Shown: positions 1-6,301 of the stretch, one piece after another
How the letters are laid out: each line of letters starts with the position of its first letter
Position numbering within the stretch: position 1 is the stretch's first letter
NCBI GenBank assembly: GCA_020356305.1
Contig: CP070636.1
Coordinates: 1,165,328-1,175,411, forward strand
From: Candidatus Bathyarchaeota archaeon
GTDB lineage: Archaea; Thermoproteota; Bathyarchaeia; Bathyarchaeales; Bathyarchaeaceae
Direction: 5' to 3'
DNA: 10,084 bases
Program-made: the position numbers and the translations under genes
Notes under the pieces: generated by a model
Databases searched by the model: none
What the model saw: only the letters and a program-made list of their open reading frames with translations
What the model was told of the DNA's origin: nothing

Positions 1-1411
1 TTAGCCCCATCATCTGTGCACGAGCATGTTCCGAGAATTCTGGATTCAGGAGGGCGAGGCCGAGAGCTAAAGCCACGTTTGCTCCAACAAGTTGGGCCAT
101 GAACCCCGTGTAAGTCAACAAAGCAATAAGTGTAATTCGAGGAATTGAAATCATTGAAACAGCTGTGATCACTGCTGCGATCGGAACTGCCACCAACCAA
201 CCTTGCAGCAACCTCGCCTTGACAAATCTTCCCACACCAAACGGAGTCTTCTTGTATATGAAGAGGCTTTCTTTACCTCCCGCCGTTACCTGACCGACCA
301 CTAACACGGCAAGGAAGGGAAACAAAAATAGGCCCATGACAAGGGCACCTTCTGGATCCTCATTGACTCCTCCAAAGAAGATGTTTACCAGAGCTATTAG
401 GCCAACGATATAAGCGATTCTTGACAGGTTTTCAAGCTTTCGACCGTAATCTTTGAAGACAGATACTAGGAGAGTGCCGAAAGAGCCGCCTCTTCCCAGA
501 GATTTAACGGTTCTATAGAAGAAGCCGTCCGGCTTAGCCCTAGAAGCTGTGAAGGTGGTGGGTTCAATACTGTAGGCGCGACTAGCGGCTTTCGTGCCCA
601 GCCACAGCACCGCTACAAAGAAGATGACAAGACCTCCGAACCGGGTGAGCGTTTCAAGACCGACGGCACTGATGTTGCCGGGATTCGAGGCGAAGCCGAC
701 GATAACGTCCGCCCCCCAAGAGCTGGGCAAGAGGCTGAGAATGATTCTAACCATTCCGCTTGTCCCGGGATCAGCTAGGGCTTCGAGCACGCCTCCGCCA
801 ATAATTGCGTACATTACTGCGATCATGGGTAGGGCAAGGACAAGTGATAGGGCTTTTCCAATATCTCTTCCGCGGGCGGTTTTTGCAAATTTTGTTCGTA
901 CTAGAGCGGCAATCACTGTGCCGATCCAGAGGGCAGAAAGAAACATGACGATGAAGATTATGACAACTATCGCTATCTGAACCATGCCCAACCCCAACGG
1001 ATTCAGAGCAGCCGTGAAAAAGCCAGCAATCACCGTGAATGCAATGGCGTAGAAAGGCATCACCCCCAAGAATTCTCCTAACAAAACGTCACTCGGCGTT
1101 ATGGGAGCTGCGAGAAAGATCTCCACTTGTCCCGCTTGCATTCCCTGCAATGTGTAGGTGATTGGAAGTATGATCAAGTAGAAAAAGATCATGAACAGTA
1201 TGAGCGGCACCATTGCTACCGCAACCTGAGATAGAAAGAAAGCGACAAAGTCGTCGATGAAAAGGCTAACAAATGCAGGCGCAATGAACGCCACGTACAC
1301 CGCTAGCAGCCCAATGGCAAGAAAGGGAAAGTAGGGTCTTAATTTGCGTATTCTGTTTATGCGGATTCGGTATTCGTTCTTCGCAACCACGAGCCACTTA
1401 TGTGCCCCCAC
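1..1411 (-). CDS. ABC-2 type transporter permease, 3' end outside window
   Basis: Membrane-spanning partner of the adjacent ATPase, probably an exporter; the substrate cannot be told. The frame is open from a GTG at 1411 to the left edge, giving 470 residues with no stop. Hydrophobic segments lie at about residues 28-50, 58-88, 113-135, 142-170, 187-206, 257-272, 332-348, 357-374 and 405-450, with a cytoplasmic charged stretch near 275-330. The segment EIFLAAPITPSDVLLGEFLG (97-116) resembles the 'aPIt..elllGkl' coupling region of ABC-2 permeases. The GTG start is chosen because GGAGGGAG lies just upstream, no in-frame ATG precedes it, and it overlaps the ATPase stop by 14 nt, as in translationally coupled pairs. 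The C-terminus is not seen. The large plus-strand frame inside it (594-980) is an antisense shadow. Family call firm, function unknown. Confidence 0.86.
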   Translation of the reverse strand, partial: MGAHKWLVVAKNEYRIRINRIRKLRPYFPFLAIGLLAVYVAFIAPAFVSLFIDDFVAFFLSQVAVAMVPLILFMIFFYLIILPITYTLQGMQAGQVEIFLAAPITPSDVLLGEFLGVMPFYAIAFTVIAGFFTAALNPLGLGMVQIAIVVIIFIVMFLSALWIGTVIAALVRTKFAKTARGRDIGKALSLVLALPMIAVMYAIIGGGVLEALADPGTSGMVRIILSLLPSSWGADVIVGFASNPGNISAVGLETLTRFGGLVIFFVAVLWLGTKAASRAYSIEPTTFTASRAKPDGFFYRTVKSLGRGGSFGTLLVSVFKDYGRKLENLSRIAYIVGLIALVNIFFGGVNEDPEGALVMGLFLFPFLAVLVVGQVTAGGKESLFIYKKTPFGVGRFVKARLLQGWLVAVPIAAVITAVSMISIPRITLIALLTYTGFMAQLVGANVALALGLALLNPEFSEHARAQMMGL

Positions 1412-2186
1412 TCTTCTGCTCCCTCCATGCCAAAAGCTCCTTCTCTTCGACTCCTCCGGTTAGAGTGATGAATGCTTCTTCCAAGGTTTTGGTTTTTGTC
1501 TGAGTGATTATTTCATCTATGGCGCCTAATGCGATTAGTCTGCCTTGGTTGATAATGCCTATTCGGTCACACAGTTCCTCTACTATTGGAAGAATGTGGC
1601 TGCAGATGAAGATTGTTTTCCCCGCGGTGTCGGCTAGTTTCTTTATCAGGTCCTTCACCATGTGAGCGGCTCGGGGATCTAGCATGGAGGTGGGTTCGTC
1701 GAGGAAGAGAATTGGAGGATCATGGATCAGCGCTGACGCGATTAAGATCTTTTGTTTCATGCCTCGGCTGTAGCCTTCAAGCAGGTAGTCACGTCGGTCA
1801 TAAAGCCCAAACAGCTTCAGCAAGTCATCTATCCTGTCAGGCAGAACATCACCGGGAACATCGTATAGGGCTCCCATGAACTGCAGAAACTCGTGGGCAC
1901 TAAGCTTCTCGTACAGTCCAGGTGACTCAGCAAGCAAACCTGTAACCCGTTTTACCTCCGTTTGCTCCTTAAGAATGTTATAACCTTTCACGGTGGCCGC
2001 GCCGCCGGTCGGTTTTATAATACAGTTTAACAAGCGAACAGTCGTGGTCTTACCTGCGCCGTTTGGGCCCAGCAGACCAAAAGTTTCCCCTTCAAAGACT
2101 TCGAGGTCAAGCTCATCAACAGCTTTGATCTCGCCTCCCTTGCCGTAGTACTTTGACAACTTGTCAGTACGGATCAAAACCTTCAT
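1398..2186 (-). CDS. ABC transporter ATP-binding protein (ABC-2 exporter type)
   Basis: Cytoplasmic ATPase driving the permease encoded directly downstream. With the start at 2186 it has 262 residues. Walker A GPNGAGKTT is at 40-48, the signature YSRGMKQK at 139-146 (degenerate LSGGQ, usual for this subfamily), Walker B ILFLDEP at 159-165 followed by the D-loop SMLD, and the H-loop histidine at 197 (CSH). The Q-loop position appears to be Glu87 (LLAESPGLYEKL), a substitution known in exporters of this COG1131-like group. The frame stays open to 2255, but I place the start at the ATG at 2186: AGAGGAAT precedes it, and a TATA box about 50 nt upstream would put the transcription start inside the longer version. 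Substrate unknown; drug, lipid or peptide export are all possible. Confidence 0.93.
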   Translation of the reverse strand: MKVLIRTDKLSKYYGKGGEIKAVDELDLEVFEGETFGLLGPNGAGKTTTVRLLNCIIKPTGGAATVKGYNILKEQTEVKRVTGLLAESPGLYEKLSAHEFLQFMGALYDVPGDVLPDRIDDLLKLFGLYDRRDYLLEGYSRGMKQKILIASALIHDPPILFLDEPTSMLDPRAAHMVKDLIKKLADTAGKTIFICSHILPIVEELCDRIGIINQGRLIALGAIDEIITQTKTKTLEEAFITLTGGVEEKELLAWREQKSGGT

Positions 2187-2232
2187 TACACATTCCTCTT
2201 TGAAATTCGCGGAGCGACCTATGACATACGGC

Positions 2233-2247
2233 ATATTTAAGGCTTCC
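2233..2247 (-). promoter_or_regulatory. Archaeal promoter (BRE/TATA) of the ABC exporter operon
   Basis: On the minus strand GGAAGCC (BRE-like) is followed by TTAAATAT. Counting about 26 nt from the box centre puts the transcript start near 2210, leaving a leader of about 24 nt that contains the AGAGGAAT ribosome site of the ATPase. Assigned by pattern only. Confidence 0.5.
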
Positions 2248-2362
2248 GCCACCAACTAACACACAGATTACGCCACATTTAGAGTGGCAGAAACGCTTAG
2301 ATTTATGTAACGGTGTCAGCGCGCGCAGCAACAGCAAACCTCGACTACCCTCATTTCTGATT

Positions 2363-2373
2363 AACTATAATAC
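2363..2373 (+). promoter_or_regulatory. Probable TATA box of the agmatinase gene
   Basis: AACTATAATAC lies about 45 nt before the ATG. The predicted transcript start is near 2394, just before the GAGGAAG ribosome site at 2399-2405. The shared 2187-2412 spacer carries this promoter and the divergent exporter promoter, plus a (GC)4 tract near 2317-2326; nothing else stands out in it. Confidence 0.4.
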
Positions 2374-2412
2374 GTAGAAAATGAGCTAATTGGTTTAGAG
2401 GAAGAAGTGTAA

Positions 2413-3339
2413 ATGACAGATTACTATCCTGTAGATGCCTTGGAATCGCCTCGTTTTGAGGGCGTACCTACCTTCATGAGACTGCCTATGGAGCGGGATG
2501 CTAGCAAAATTGATGTAGCCATATTGGGCATACCTTTTGACAGTGGGACCTCATATAGGCCAGGTGCTAGATTTGGCCCCAGAGAAATAAGAGTTCAATC
2601 TGCTTTGATCCGACCCTACAATCCCGTTTTAAACGTAGATCCTTTCAGAAAGCATAAAATCGCTGATTATGGTGACGTATCAGTGAATCCACTCTCCATG
2701 GAGGATACGATAAGCAGAATTACGAATGAAATAGCCAATATTTTGAAACAAGGTTGCTTGCCAATTTCTGTAGGTGGAGATCACTCAATTAGTTATCCTA
2801 TACTGAAGGCTATAGCCGAAAAACATAGTGCAGTGGGTTTGCTTCATTTTGATTCTCATTCAGATACGCTGGACAAATATTTCGGAGTAAAATACTCCCA
2901 CGGAACCCCTTTTCGTCGCGCGATAGAGGAAGGTTTGCTGATACCTGACAAGTGCTATCAGGTGGGAATCCGAGGGCAGGTTTATTCTCGAAGCGACTTT
3001 GACTTCACTATGGAAAAGGGTTTGAAGCTAATTACTATGAAGGAATTGAGCAAGATGAACGTTGATGATTTCAAAAAAACGATCAAGCCTTTGGCTGGCG
3101 TCAACACTTACCTTTCTTTCGACATAGATTTTGTCGACCCTGCCTTCGCTCCAGGTACTGGAACTCCTCAGGTCGGCGGCGCGAACAGTTTCTTCACAGT
3201 TGAACTTCTTCAAAGCTTGAAGGGCTTGAAGATTGTAGGTGCAGACCTTGTTGAGGTTTCTCCGCCATACGACAGTGGAAGCATAACTTCTTTATTGGCA
3301 GCAAACCTACTCTATGAAATCCTTTGCATCTTGCCATAG
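2413..3339 (+). CDS. speB: Agmatinase / guanidino-compound ureohydrolase
   Basis: Binuclear Mn(II) ureohydrolase (arginase superfamily), 308 residues, the usual length for agmatinases. It splits a guanidino group to release urea; agmatine to putrescine is the classic reaction, and in some archaea the substrate is N1-aminopropylagmatine on the way to spermidine. All metal ligands are visible: His124 in GGDHS, Asp147, His149 and Asp151 in HFDSHSD, Asp237 and Asp239 in SFDIDFVDP. The agmatinase-type loop PGTGTP (247-252), the catalytic HGT (163-165) and VEVSPPYD (280-287) are present. HGTPFRRAIEEGLL also resembles guanidinobutyrase and related guanidine hydrolases, so the exact substrate is open. 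Start supported by GAGGAAG 7 nt upstream. Stop is TAG. Apparently monocistronic, with no polyamine gene beside it. Confidence 0.9.
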   Translation: MTDYYPVDALESPRFEGVPTFMRLPMERDASKIDVAILGIPFDSGTSYRPGARFGPREIRVQSALIRPYNPVLNVDPFRKHKIADYGDVSVNPLSMEDTISRITNEIANILKQGCLPISVGGDHSISYPILKAIAEKHSAVGLLHFDSHSDTLDKYFGVKYSHGTPFRRAIEEGLLIPDKCYQVGIRGQVYSRSDFDFTMEKGLKLITMKELSKMNVDDFKKTIKPLAGVNTYLSFDIDFVDPAFAPGTGTPQVGGANSFFTVELLQSLKGLKIVGADLVEVSPPYDSGSITSLLAANLLYEILCILP

Positions 3340-3361
3340 ATGTTGCATATATGTCTGTTGG

Positions 3362-3400
3362 CAAAAAAGCTCAGGAGACCGATATCCTGACAAGATTTTT
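3362..3400. terminator. Bidirectional terminator between converging genes
   Basis: TCAGGA at 3371-3376 pairs with TCCTGA at 3385-3390 around an 8-nt loop. On the plus strand it is followed by a T5 run (3396-3400); on the minus strand by a T6 run (complement of 3363-3368). It sits between the agmatinase stop (3339) and the methylthiotransferase stop (3461), the right place to end both transcripts. The stem is short; in archaea the T-runs matter most. Confidence 0.5.
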
Positions 3401-3460
3401 CCATGCGCGCGCATAGTCTATCACTACAATCAAAGCGACGACTATACACAATATATGAAG

Positions 3461-4753
3461 TTAAACGATTTCAGCTTCTAGATACGTTGGAAATACTCTT
3501 ACCACTCGAACATTCACGAACTTTCCAAACAAATGCTCAGCAGTCTTGACTACCACCGGCTTGTAGGCAAGGTTTCTCCCTACCCAAGACGCTGTCTTCT
3601 TACCCACTTCGTCGACAAGGATTCGCCCTTCCCAACCCATCCACCTTCTGTTTCTCTGGAACGAAAACTTCCTAGAAAGTTCGGCCACCCTTCTGCTCCT
3701 CTCCTTCACCTGACGAGGATGAATAAACGGCTTCATTTTCTCTGCTGGCGTGCGTGGCCTTGGAAAGAACTTGGAGACATTGACGATGTCGGGTTGAACC
3801 TTCTCAATGAGCTCTACAGTTCGTTCAAAGGCTTCTCTGCTTTCACTTGGAAACCCACAGATAACATCTGTAGCGAGAGTTATTTCAGGAATTTCAGCCC
3901 TAAAGGAGTTGACAACCTTCATGAAGTCCTTTACGGAATAGAAACGGTTCATACGCTTCAAGACCTCGTCGTCCCCACTCTGAACTGGCAAATGCAAAAA
4001 CTTGAACACCTTCTCATCTTTATAAGCTTGAATTAGATCATCCAGAATTTCGAGCGCATAGTTAGGAGTCATCATCCCAACGCGTACAAAAAATTCTCCG
4101 TTGACCCGACAGACTTCCTTGAGCAGGTCTGTAAGACGAAACGCGATGTCCTTTCCATAACAAGCCGTGTCCTGAGAAGTAAGCCAGATCTCCTTAATCC
4201 CCGAAGCCAAATCGCACTTAGCCCTTTCAGCCAACTCGTCAATGCCATAGCTTCTCAAACGCCCTCGGGCTGAGAGAACGCAACAGTAGGAGCAAGAACC
4301 CAAACAACCATAATTGATCGGAATGATCCCTACAATTCTGTTCATTGGGATTTTGGGAAGGTCCAGACTCGGCTTGGAATTCCTTTCCAACGCAACAACA
4401 ATTTCTCCACGATTCACTTTGTCCATTGCTTCGACAATCTTAGGGCCAGGCGCTGGTCCTAAGACGCCGTCAAACTTGACCTCGGCTCTCATTCTCCCAA
4501 AGTTTATCAATGGCAAGCAACCAGTCACGATGAGACTCTTCTCTCGTGGAGCCCTTCGCAAAATTTCTATTATCCGATTTTCTGTGGGCGTCTTAACAGC
4601 GCAGGTGTTGTAAACTAGCACATCTGCATCCTCAACTGTCTCCACAACTTCATAGCCATGTTCCACGAGGCAGCCCGCTATGAGCTCTCCATCAGCCAAG
4701 TTTGTAGAACAACCAAAGCTTTTAACGTAAACTCGTTTCGACCTCGCTGTCAT
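3461..4753 (-). CDS. tRNA t6A37 methylthiotransferase, e-MtaB/CDKAL1 type
   Basis: Radical-SAM enzyme that converts t6A to ms2t6A at position 37 of tRNAs reading ANN codons. The layout is that of the MiaB/RimO/CDKAL family. The N-terminal domain has three iron-sulfur cysteines (about Cys15 in KSFGCSTN, Cys51 in YNTCAVKT, Cys79 in VTGCLP). The radical-SAM core has CxxxCxxC (CLGSCSYC, Cys150, 154 and 157). A TRAM-like RNA-binding tail follows from about residue 375. Length 430. I prefer the ATG at 4753: AGAAGG lies about 11 nt upstream and the protein then begins close to the first conserved strand. An ATG at 4777 (8 more residues) or a TTG at 4780 are alternatives without a clear ribosome site. 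Divergent from cdrS-ftsZ. A MiaB-like (i6A) role is less likely given the short archaeal-type N-terminus. Confidence 0.9.
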   Translation of the reverse strand: MTARSKRVYVKSFGCSTNLADGELIAGCLVEHGYEVVETVEDADVLVYNTCAVKTPTENRIIEILRRAPREKSLIVTGCLPLINFGRMRAEVKFDGVLGPAPGPKIVEAMDKVNRGEIVVALERNSKPSLDLPKIPMNRIVGIIPINYGCLGSCSYCCVLSARGRLRSYGIDELAERAKCDLASGIKEIWLTSQDTACYGKDIAFRLTDLLKEVCRVNGEFFVRVGMMTPNYALEILDDLIQAYKDEKVFKFLHLPVQSGDDEVLKRMNRFYSVKDFMKVVNSFRAEIPEITLATDVICGFPSESREAFERTVELIEKVQPDIVNVSKFFPRPRTPAEKMKPFIHPRQVKERSRRVAELSRKFSFQRNRRWMGWEGRILVDEVGKKTASWVGRNLAYKPVVVKTAEHLFGKFVNVRVVRVFPTYLEAEIV

Positions 4754-4936
4754 CAGTTTCGTCCTTCTATTACCCATCAAACGTAAGACAGATTAATCGC
4801 AACATGAAAATGCTGCGGTTTTAATCGCATTAGAACAACATAAAGATTCTGAAGGTATTCGGTTTTACATAAAATCGTGAGATCCTTAAAGCAAAAAGAG
4901 GACAAACCTTAAAAGGGAAGAGGAGTAGCATATTTT

Positions 4937-5010
4937 AAACATGTTTTAATTTTAATACATAGATATATAATCCACACTGTTGTTTTTGTTCTTACCAGAA
5001 CCTGTTTTGG
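4937..5010 (+). promoter_or_regulatory. Candidate operator pair flanking the cdrS-ftsZ TATA box
   Basis: Two near-identical decamers, AACATGTTTT at 4938-4947 and AACCTGTTTT at 4999-5008, share 9 of 10 bases and start 61 bp apart, close to six helical turns. Each is the core of an inverted repeat: AAACATGTTT (4937-4946) is a perfect palindrome, and CCAGAACCTGTTTTGG (4995-5010) has 7-bp arms with one mismatch. The first lies about 20 bp upstream of the TATA box; the second lies at or just after the expected transcript start, directly before the ribosome site. Ribbon-helix-helix dimers commonly bind such short palindromes, so autoregulation by the first gene product is an inference. The second repeat could instead act as a leader hairpin. 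Confidence 0.4.
4962..4970 (+). promoter_or_regulatory. TATA box of the cdrS-ftsZ operon
   Basis: GATATATAA lies about 60 nt before the cdrS start; the expected transcript start is near 4992, leaving a leader of about 34 nt. The divergent spacer (4754-5025) otherwise holds weak minus-strand boxes for the methylthiotransferase (TTTATGTT near 4838-4845 and GATTAAAAC near 4817-4825) and a near-palindrome at 4860-4877. I see no RNA gene in it. Confidence 0.6.
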
Positions 5011-5025
5011 AAGGAGGATTTACAG

Positions 5026-5229
5026 ATGAAATTGATTACACTATACATCCCTGAGCCCTACATCAAGGCGTTAGATCGGCTTGTAGACGAGCGCTACTAT
5101 CCAAACAGAGCTGAAGCAATTCGAGTTGCAATACGGGACCTTCTCAGCGTGGAGGTGTGGGAGAGGATAGGCAATGAAGAGATCAGTCAACAGGGTTCTA
5201 CAGTTTTCGTACCACGAAGAAGCCCCTAG
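5026..5229 (+). CDS. cdrS: CdrS-like ribbon-helix-helix transcription regulator
   Basis: 67-residue DNA-binding protein of the RHH (CopG/MetJ-like) fold. KLITLYI (2-8) is the DNA-contacting strand, residues 9-22 helix A, and PNRAEAIRVAIRDLL (26-40) the turn and helix B with the typical 'NR(A/S)EAIR' signature. Residues 44-67 form a charged tail without recognised homology. Short RHH proteins encoded directly before ftsZ are known from haloarchaea, where CdrS (in the cdrS-ftsZ2 operon) controls division genes; size, sequence pattern and position match that case. The strong site GGAAGGAGG (5009-5017) precedes the ATG. The last 18 codons overlap the start of ftsZ in another frame. Stop is TAG. 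Orthology to CdrS is inferred from context plus fold; a generic CopG-family regulator is the alternative. Confidence 0.85.
   Translation: MKLITLYIPEPYIKALDRLVDERYYPNRAEAIRVAIRDLLSVEVWERIGNEEISQQGSTVFVPRRSP
5161..5166 (+). promoter_or_regulatory. Internal ribosome binding site of ftsZ inside cdrS
   Basis: GAGAGG lies 7 nt before the ATG at 5174 and within the cdrS coding sequence. It decides the ftsZ start: a TAG at 5168-5170 closes the ftsZ frame two codons upstream of that ATG, and no ATG, GTG or TTG occurs between it and the GTPase core. Confidence 0.6.
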
Positions 5230-6286
5230 CGGACCTCGTGAACCCGGCTACTGCCGCATCCTAGTGCTTGGTGTAGGAGGTGCTGGAAACAACACCGTGA
5301 GTCGACTCATGGAGATGGCAGTGACTGGCGCCGAGTGTGTAGCCATCAACACAGACATGCAGCACCTCAAGGCCACGCGCGCAACCCGTAAGCTGCTTAT
5401 TGGAGAGAAGACGACACGGGGTCGAGGCACAGGTGGAGATCCAAAGATAGGCAAGGCTGCTGTCGAGGAATCCCGGGAGGAGTTGGAACAAATCCTCACG
5501 GATGTGGACGTAGTGTTTATCACAGCTGGCTTGGGCGGGGGAACCGGGACAAGCGCGGCCCCTGTGGCGGCAGAGATAGCTCGCCGCAACGGAGCAATCG
5601 TGGTTGGGGCTGTTACAACGCCATTCAGAATTGAGAAGGGACGAATCGAGTGCGGAGCTAGAGGGTTGAACGAGATGAGGAGACAGTGCCACACAGTTAT
5701 GGTGATCGACAACAACAAGCTGATGGAGCTTGTGCCTCAACTTCCGTTGAATGAAGCATTCAAAGTTGGCGACCAAGTTCTTGCAAACATGATAAAAGGC
5801 GTGGTAGAAACTATTTCAGCGCCAAGCCTAATCAATCTTGACTTTGCAGACTTCAGAACCATCGTGACAAAAGGCGGAGTGGCGGTGGTTGGAGTTGGAG
5901 AGTCGGATGCTCCCAACAGGGCAGAGGAAGCGGTTCGAAACGCCCTAAAGAGTCCTCTGGTTGATGTAGACTATGCAGGCGCCACAGGAGCGTTAATCCA
6001 CGTTTCCGGAGGCAGCCAGATGACAATCGAAGAGGCAAATCGGGTTGGAGAAATCGTTACAGAAATGATGGATAACAATGCTTCAGTGATTTGGGGCGCC
6101 AGGGTAAATCCGAGTCTAGAAGACCTCTTAAGGGTGACCCTTGTGATGACGGGTGTTCGCTCACCCCAAATACTAAGCGGGTTTGGAACGATGGCACCAG
6201 AACTTTTCAATATAGATCAATGTGAAGAGCCAGAGGAACCATTGTCAATCGACTTGGGGCTAGATCAAATCGAAGATTTTGAATAA
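5174..6286 (+). CDS. ftsZ: Cell division GTPase FtsZ
   Basis: Tubulin-family GTPase that polymerises into the cytokinetic ring at mid-cell; 370 residues, normal for archaeal FtsZ. Seen in order: a variable N-terminal extension (1-26), the nucleotide loop GVGGAGNN (33-40), AINTD (57-61), the tubulin signature GLGGGTGTS (119-127, with Ser where most FtsZ have Gly), VIDNNKL (177-183), the T7 synergy loop NLDFADFRTI (221-230) with catalytic Asp223 and Asp226, the C-terminal GTPase-activating domain to about 335, and a short acidic tail ending DFE that may bind a membrane anchor such as SepF. It overlaps cdrS by 56 nt and is probably translationally coupled to it. Whether it is FtsZ1-like or FtsZ2-like cannot be settled by eye. 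The large antisense frames within 5248-5776 are shadows. Confidence 0.96.
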   Translation: MKRSVNRVLQFSYHEEAPSGPREPGYCRILVLGVGGAGNNTVSRLMEMAVTGAECVAINTDMQHLKATRATRKLLIGEKTTRGRGTGGDPKIGKAAVEESREELEQILTDVDVVFITAGLGGGTGTSAAPVAAEIARRNGAIVVGAVTTPFRIEKGRIECGARGLNEMRRQCHTVMVIDNNKLMELVPQLPLNEAFKVGDQVLANMIKGVVETISAPSLINLDFADFRTIVTKGGVAVVGVGESDAPNRAEEAVRNALKSPLVDVDYAGATGALIHVSGGSQMTIEEANRVGEIVTEMMDNNASVIWGARVNPSLEDLLRVTLVMTGVRSPQILSGFGTMAPELFNIDQCEEPEEPLSIDLGLDQIEDFE

Positions 6287-6289
6287 GCC

Positions 6290-6301
6290 TTTTTACGTTT
6301 T
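6290..6301 (+). terminator. T-rich stop signal of the cdrS-ftsZ operon
   Basis: TTTTTACGTTTT starts 4 nt after the ftsZ stop. Two T-runs of 5 and 4 match archaeal oligo-T termination. The signal overlaps the last codons of the converging PHP gene. No hairpin is seen. Confidence 0.35.

Noticed and set aside
594..980. Plus-strand open frame of 128 codons
   Set aside because: Antisense to the ABC permease, whose translation is strongly hydrophobic and family-like over the same bases. The plus-strand product is low-complexity Thr/Pro/Arg-rich and lacks a ribosome site.
1398..2255. Longer exporter ATPase starting at 2255
   Set aside because: The extra 23 residues precede the ribosome site and overlap the TATA box and expected transcript start.
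3533..4036. Plus-strand open frame of 167 codons
   Set aside because: Antisense to the C-terminal half of the methylthiotransferase, with no family resemblance.
3337..5229. Genome-wide TAG-to-pyrrolysine code
   Set aside because: TAG closes the agmatinase at normal family length and also closes cdrS; no methylamine methyltransferase or pyl gene is in the window. Kept only as a minor option for the phosphofructokinase TAG.
5248..5776. Two minus-strand open frames of 156 and 171 codons
   Set aside because: Both are antisense to the conserved ftsZ core; long shadow frames are usual there.
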